Shown here piece after piece: positions 59,017 to 64,000 of a stretch of 64,000 bases of DNA; position 1 is the first letter of the stretch, and every line of letters begins with the position of its first letter. The position numbers and the translations under genes were made by a program. Source of the stretch: Azospirillum picis (GTDB lineage Bacteria > Pseudomonadota > Alphaproteobacteria > Azospirillales > Azospirillaceae). The notes beneath the pieces were generated by a model that was not told the DNA's origin, made no database searches, and saw nothing but the letters and a program-made list of their open reading frames with translations. The stretch lies in the NCBI RefSeq assembly GCF_017876115.1, contig NZ_JAGINO010000022.1, positions 1 through 64,000 on the forward strand, given 5' to 3'.

Positions 59017-59907
59017 ATGGACATGCAGCCCGATCCCGTCCTGTCCGATCTTCGCCCGCGGCTGGTGCGGCTTGCCTACCGGATGCTGGGCTCCGTCGTC
59101 GATGCGGAGGACGTGGTTCAGGATGCCTATGCGCGCTGGCTCACCGCCGACCGGGACATGGTCCGTGAGCCGGCCGCTTTCCTGCGGACGATCGTCACCC
59201 GTCTTTGCCTCAATGCGCTGAAGGCGGCGAAGCGGCGCGACGAACGCTACATCGGGCCATGGCTTCCCGACCCGGTGTTCGATCCGGAAGACGACGCGGC
59301 CCCGGACGACGTCACCCTGCCGCTGATGATGGCCCTGGAGCGGCTATCGCCGTTGGAGCGGGCGGCCTTCCTGCTCCACGACGTGTTCGGGGTGAGCTTC
59401 GCGGAGGTCGCAAGGACGATCGGCCGCAGCGAGCCGACATGCCGCAAGCTGGCCAGCCGGGCGCGGACGCATGTCCACAAGGCGCGGCCGCGCTTTTCCG
59501 TCACCCGGGAAGAAGGGCACCGCATGGCCGCCGCCTTCTTCAAGGCGACGCGGGAGGGCGACATGACCGCCCTGCGGTCCCTTCTGGCCGCCGACGTGGT
59601 GGCCTACGCCGATGGCGGGGGCAAGGTGCCGGCCACGCCGCTGCCGCTGAACGGACTGCACAGCGTGCTCGTGCGTCATGCCGAGATGGCGCGGGGCTTC
59701 GCCCTGGCCCCGTCGCGGCTCGTTCTGTACGGCTTCATCAACGGCCTGCCGGGCTTCGTCACCGTCGAGGCCGGCGACATCACCCAGACCACAAGCCTGC
59801 AGATCAGCGACGGCAGGATTTCGGCCATCTACGTCATGCGCAATCCGGACAAGCTGCGGCATCTGTTCGCCGCCCCGCCGGCCGGATTTGCCGTGGGAAG
59901 GGAATAG
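59017..59907 (+). CDS. ECF41-family sigma factor with C-terminal SnoaL-like domain
   Basis: A 296-residue sigma factor. Regions 2 and 4 are clear (RLAYRMLGSVVDAEDVVQDAYARWL; LERLSPLERAAFLLHDVFGVSFAEVARTIGRSEPTCRKLASRAR). The ECF41 hallmarks are present: the linker WLPDPV (near WLPEP), ADGGGKVPA, and NPDKL near the C-terminus. In this group the fused SnoaL-like domain replaces a separate anti-sigma factor and both promotes and limits activity. It is transcribed with the ABM gene upstream and followed after 7 bases by an acetyltransferase gene. ATG 59017 is chosen for normal family length. Confidence 0.92.
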   Translation: MDMQPDPVLSDLRPRLVRLAYRMLGSVVDAEDVVQDAYARWLTADRDMVREPAAFLRTIVTRLCLNALKAAKRRDERYIGPWLPDPVFDPEDDAAPDDVTLPLMMALERLSPLERAAFLLHDVFGVSFAEVARTIGRSEPTCRKLASRARTHVHKARPRFSVTREEGHRMAAAFFKATREGDMTALRSLLAADVVAYADGGGKVPATPLPLNGLHSVLVRHAEMARGFALAPSRLVLYGFINGLPGFVTVEAGDITQTTSLQISDGRISAIYVMRNPDKLRHLFAAPPAGFAVGRE

Positions 59908-59914
59908 CTCCGCC

Positions 59915-60421
59915 ATGATCGAAAGCGAACGCCTGCTCCTCCGCCCCCCGCAGATCGGGGACTTCGAACAGACGGCGCAGATGCTTGCGGAGACGGCCGT
60001 CATGACCCACATCGGCGGCAGTCCGCTGAACAGGGAGGAGGCCTGGGCACGGTTCCTCCGGGATGCCGGTCATTGGGCGGTCGAATCCTTCGGCTTGTTT
60101 TCCGTCATCGAGAAATCGAGCGGCCTTTATGTGGGAAAGGTCGGATATGCCCGCTTCGAACGGCCGCTTGGCGACCATGCCCGGACCTCCGTGGAGATGT
60201 CCTGGACGCTGAGGTCGCGCTTCCACGGACGAGGCTATGCCACCGAGGCCGCCGTGGCGGCGCAGGGCCGGTTCAGCCGGTCGAACCGGCAACGGACGGC
60301 GTGCCTGATCGCGCCGGCGAATGGTCCGTCCCTGAAGCTGGCGGCACGGCTGGGGTATCGGCAGGTTGATCGCATCATGCGAGGACAGGGCGAGGTCGTG
60401 GTTCTGGTCCACGAGCCATGA
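59915..60421 (+). CDS. GNAT family acetyltransferase (RimJ/RimL type)
   Basis: A 168-residue protein. MIESERLLLRPPQIGDFEQTAQMLAE is the typical opening of this group, and VEMSWTLRSRFHGRGYATEAAVAAQ is the acetyl-CoA binding motif A with RGxGYATEA. IAPANGPSLKLAARLGYRQVDR is motif B. The substrate may be a small amine or a protein N-terminus. It may belong to the ECF41 transcript since the gap is only 7 bases. Confidence 0.85.
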   Translation: MIESERLLLRPPQIGDFEQTAQMLAETAVMTHIGGSPLNREEAWARFLRDAGHWAVESFGLFSVIEKSSGLYVGKVGYARFERPLGDHARTSVEMSWTLRSRFHGRGYATEAAVAAQGRFSRSNRQRTACLIAPANGPSLKLAARLGYRQVDRIMRGQGEVVVLVHEP

Positions 60422-60504
60422 TGCCGCGGGCCGCGGCGACGGCCTCGCCCGCGTCCGCCGGATCGACGCCCGCTATGAGCGGCGATCCGGCATCTTCATC
60501 GCCC

Positions 60505-61395
60505 TTATCCTTCCCCGCGCAGCATGCGGATGATGCCGGAGAAGTCGGCGCCGCCCTGTCCGGCGGCGTTCATCATGGCGTAGAGCTGCGCCGCGGCGGC
60601 CCCGAGCGGGGTGGGGGCGCCGGCCCCCTGGGCCGCCTCCTGCGCCAGCTTCAGGTCCTTCAGCATCAGCGCCGCGGCGAAGCCGGGCTGGTAGTCGCGG
60701 TTGGCCGGGCTGGCCGGCACCGGGCCGGGAACCGGGCAGTAGGTGGTCAGCGACCAGCACTGGCCCGACGAGGTCGAGGAAACGTCGAACAGCGCCTGGT
60801 GCGACAGCCCGAGCTTCTCGGCCAGCACGAACGCCTCGCACACCCCGATCATCGAGACGCCGAGGATCATGTTGTTGCAGATCTTCGCCGCCTGGCCGGC
60901 GCCGGCGCCGCCGCAATGGACGATCTTCTTGCCCATGGCTTCCAGGATGGGGCGGGCGCGTTCGAAGGCGTCGGGCTCGCCGCCGGCCATGAAGGTCAGG
61001 GTGCCGGCCGAGGCGCCGCCGACGCCGCCGGACACCGGGGCGTCCAGCGACGCCGCCCCCCTGGCCGCCGCCAGCGCATGGGCCTTGCGCGCGGACTCGA
61101 CGTCGATGGTCGAGCAGTCGATCAGCAGCGTGCCCGGCTTCACCACCGCGACGATGCCCTTGTCGCCGTCATAGACGCCCAGCACATGCTTGCCGCCGGG
61201 CAGCATGGTGATGACCACCTCGCAGGCCGCGGCGATCGCCGCCGGCGACTCGCCGATGGTGACGCCCGCCGCCCGGCCGGCGTCGAGCGCCGCGGTGGAC
61301 AGGTCATAGCCCACCACCTGGTGCCCGGCCTTCACGAGGTTCGCGGCCATCGGGCCGCCCATGTTGCCCAAACCGATGAATCCGATCACCGCCAT
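60505..61395 (-). CDS. mmsB: 3-hydroxyisobutyrate dehydrogenase
   Basis: A 296-residue NAD-dependent beta-hydroxyacid dehydrogenase. VIGFIGLGNMGGPMAANLVKAGH is the nucleotide-binding and family signature, DAPVSGGVGGASAGTLTFMAGG the substrate loop and GAGQAAKICNNMILGVSMIG holds the catalytic lysine. LKDLKLA near the C-terminus is also typical. It oxidises 3-hydroxyisobutyrate to methylmalonate semialdehyde in valine catabolism. It is the last of three same-strand valine genes. Confidence 0.93.
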   Translation of the reverse strand: MAVIGFIGLGNMGGPMAANLVKAGHQVVGYDLSTAALDAGRAAGVTIGESPAAIAAACEVVITMLPGGKHVLGVYDGDKGIVAVVKPGTLLIDCSTIDVESARKAHALAAARGAASLDAPVSGGVGGASAGTLTFMAGGEPDAFERARPILEAMGKKIVHCGGAGAGQAAKICNNMILGVSMIGVCEAFVLAEKLGLSHQALFDVSSTSSGQCWSLTTYCPVPGPVPASPANRDYQPGFAAALMLKDLKLAQEAAQGAGAPTPLGAAAAQLYAMMNAAGQGGADFSGIIRMLRGEG

Positions 61396-61485
61396 CGTCG
61401 CGTCTCCCTTTGCTTGCTTGGTCTTGTCGTTGCCGCGGTCCGCGCCGCTGCTTGTCGCCGCCGCCTTTTGCCGCCGCGTTGGCCC

Positions 61486-62631
61486 TCAGCCCATCCGCCC
61501 GATCTCGCTGCGCGAGACGATCAGGCGCATGATCTCGTTGGTGCCCTCCAGGATCTGGTGCACCCGCAGGTCGCGGACGATCTTCTCCACGCCGTAATCG
61601 GCCAGATAGCCGTAGCCGCCGAACAGTTGCAGGGCGCCGTTCGCCACCTCGAAGCCGGTGTCGGTGGCGAAGCGCTTGGCCATGGCGCACAGCCGCGTCG
61701 CGTCCTTGGCACCGGCGTCGAGCGCCGACGCGGCGCGGTGGACGAAGGTGCGGGCGGCCTCCAGCTCGGTCGCCATGTCGGCGATGCGGAACTGCAGCGC
61801 CTGGAAGCGGTCGAGCGTCTGGCCGAACGCCTTGCGCTCCGACATGTAGGTCAGCGCCTTGTCCAGCGCCGCCTGGGCGCCGCCGATCGAACAGGCGGCG
61901 ATGTTGATGCGGCCGCCGTCCAGCCCCTTCATGGCGAACTTGAAGCCCATCCCCTCCTGTCCCAGCAGGGCCGAGGCGGGGATGCGGGCGTCCTCCATGA
62001 TGACGGCACGGGTCGGCTGGGCGTTCCAGCCCATCTTGTGCTCGTTGGCGCCGAAGGACAGCCCGGGGGTGTCCTTCGGCAGCAGGAAGGCGCTGATGCC
62101 GCCGGGTCCGTCCTCGCCGGTGCGGGCCATCACCAGATAAAGATCCGAGCTGCCGGCGCCGGAGATGAACTGCTTGGCCCCGTTCAGGATGTAGCTGTCG
62201 CCGTCGCGCACCGCCTTGGTCCGCAACGCTGCGGCGTCGGAGCCGGCATTGGCCTCGGTCAGGCAATAGCTCGCCAGCCATTCCATGCGGCAGAGCCTCG
62301 GCAGCCAATGGGCCTTCTGTTCGTCGCTGCCGAATTTGTCCACCATCCCCGCCACCATGTTGTGGATGGAGATGTAGGAGGCGATGGTCGGGCAACCCTG
62401 GCTCAGCGCCTCGAAGATCACCGCGGCGTCGAAGCGGCTCAGCGCCGAGCCGCCATGGTCCTCCGACACATAGATGCCGCCCATGCCGAGTTCGCCGGCG
62501 GCACGGAGGGTGTCGATGGGGAAATGCTTCTTCTGGTCCCACTCGACGGCGTTGGGCGCCAGTTCCTCGCGGGCGAAGGACAGCGCCATGTCGCGGATGG
62601 CGACCTGGTCTTCGGTCAGTTCAAAGGACAT
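61486..62631 (-). CDS. Acyl-CoA dehydrogenase, probable isobutyryl-CoA dehydrogenase
   Basis: A 381-residue FAD enzyme. CLTEANAGSDAAALRT is the flavin/substrate motif, KQFISGAGSSDLYLVMART the following segment, and QLFGGYGYLADYGVEKIVRDLRVHQILEGTNEIMRLIVSR the C-terminal catalytic region. The glutamate in EGTNEI is at the short-chain/isobutyryl position. Its place between mmsA and mmsB supports isobutyryl-CoA to methacrylyl-CoA. A short-chain or 2-methylacyl-CoA specificity is the alternative. Confidence 0.88.
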   Translation of the reverse strand: MSFELTEDQVAIRDMALSFAREELAPNAVEWDQKKHFPIDTLRAAGELGMGGIYVSEDHGGSALSRFDAAVIFEALSQGCPTIASYISIHNMVAGMVDKFGSDEQKAHWLPRLCRMEWLASYCLTEANAGSDAAALRTKAVRDGDSYILNGAKQFISGAGSSDLYLVMARTGEDGPGGISAFLLPKDTPGLSFGANEHKMGWNAQPTRAVIMEDARIPASALLGQEGMGFKFAMKGLDGGRINIAACSIGGAQAALDKALTYMSERKAFGQTLDRFQALQFRIADMATELEAARTFVHRAASALDAGAKDATRLCAMAKRFATDTGFEVANGALQLFGGYGYLADYGVEKIVRDLRVHQILEGTNEIMRLIVSRSEIGRMG

Positions 62632-62650
62632 CGCGTCACCTCAATCAAGG

Positions 62651-62799
62651 CCCTCTCCCGCCCCGGGAGAGGGAGGGGACCCGCCGTAAGGTGGGGAGGG
62701 TGAGGGGTGATCCAAGGATAAGCGCAACGATCCTTGTCTTCCCTCTCACCCTTCCCATGCTGCGCATGGGGTCCTTCCCGCTCCCGGGGCGGGAGAGGG
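62651..62799. repeat. Large nested intergenic palindrome
   Basis: CCCTCTCCCGCCCCGGGAG (62651-62669) is exactly complementary to CTCCCGGGGCGGGAGAGGG (62781-62799). Between them are further paired blocks (GGGAGGGTGAGGG with CCCTCTCACCCTTCCC, and AAGGAT with ATCCTT) and a CCATGCTGCGCATGG hairpin. It would fold into a branched structure. It lies between mmsA and the acyl-CoA dehydrogenase gene, two same-strand genes. The CCCTCTCCC core is shared with the element at 43222. Confidence 0.8.
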
Positions 62800-62813
62800 A
62801 GGCTAAGAACCCA

Positions 62814-64000
<1,187 letters not shown>

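Overview
The window is about 70% G+C and densely coded, with many ATGA, GTGA and TGATG gene junctions. Its gene content (several chemoreceptors, RND pumps, peptide ABC transporters, branched-chain amino acid catabolism, a chromid-style ParA locus) fits an Azospirillum-like alphaproteobacterium of the Rhodospirillales. This assignment is inferred from composition and gene families, not from a marker gene.

Layout. 1-2190: the 3' end of an unidentified gene, a strong intrinsic terminator and a chemoreceptor. 2209-10452: a sulfur-leaning stretch with a methanethiol-oxidase-type protein (SBP56 family) and a membrane partner, glutaryl-CoA dehydrogenase, a DedA/ATP-grasp fusion, an aminothiazoline-carboxylate (ATC) hydrolase, a Cds1-type cysteine desulfhydrase and a divergent Lrp-family regulator. 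10731-19921: an MdtABC-type tripartite RND efflux operon that runs directly into an ECF sigma factor, a candidate anti-sigma factor and a periplasmic metal-sensor-like protein, so pump and regulator form one unit. 19922-20448: an A+T-richer segment with four DnaA-box-like 9-mers before a small ribbon-helix-helix-like gene. 20536-26503: thioredoxin 2, a second chemoreceptor, an SDR oxidoreductase and a TPR/O-GlcNAc-transferase-like protein.

26521-32977 is a tightly overlapping six-gene glycan cluster (four glycosyltransferases, a histidine phosphatase, a deacetylase). 33267-39214 is a complete Yej/Opp-type peptide importer operon. 39368-42433 encodes a large ABC-exporter-like protein whose nucleotide-binding motifs have decayed and which carries a C-terminal cyclic-nucleotide-binding-like domain. 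43370-48622 encodes a 1750-residue secreted protein that joins a haemagglutinin-type (two-partner-secretion) N-terminus and beta-helix to a caspase-like protease with an intact His/Cys dyad. It is divergent from a ParA plus DUF3102-like gene pair. The region between them carries two copies of the palindrome GCGTTACCGGTAACGC, and two large stem-loops follow the pair.

50555-60421 is a regulator-rich accessory stretch (LysR, TetR, DeoR, GntR and ECF41 regulators, each beside small metabolic genes), with visible operator-like palindromes and a candidate ECF41 promoter. 60505-64000 is a valine-catabolism block: 3-hydroxyisobutyrate dehydrogenase, isobutyryl-CoA-type dehydrogenase and methylmalonate-semialdehyde dehydrogenase, the last cut by the window edge. 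Intergenic palindromic elements with a shared CCCTCTCCC core recur at 21040, 43222 and 62651. No tRNA, rRNA, insertion sequence or CRISPR array was seen.
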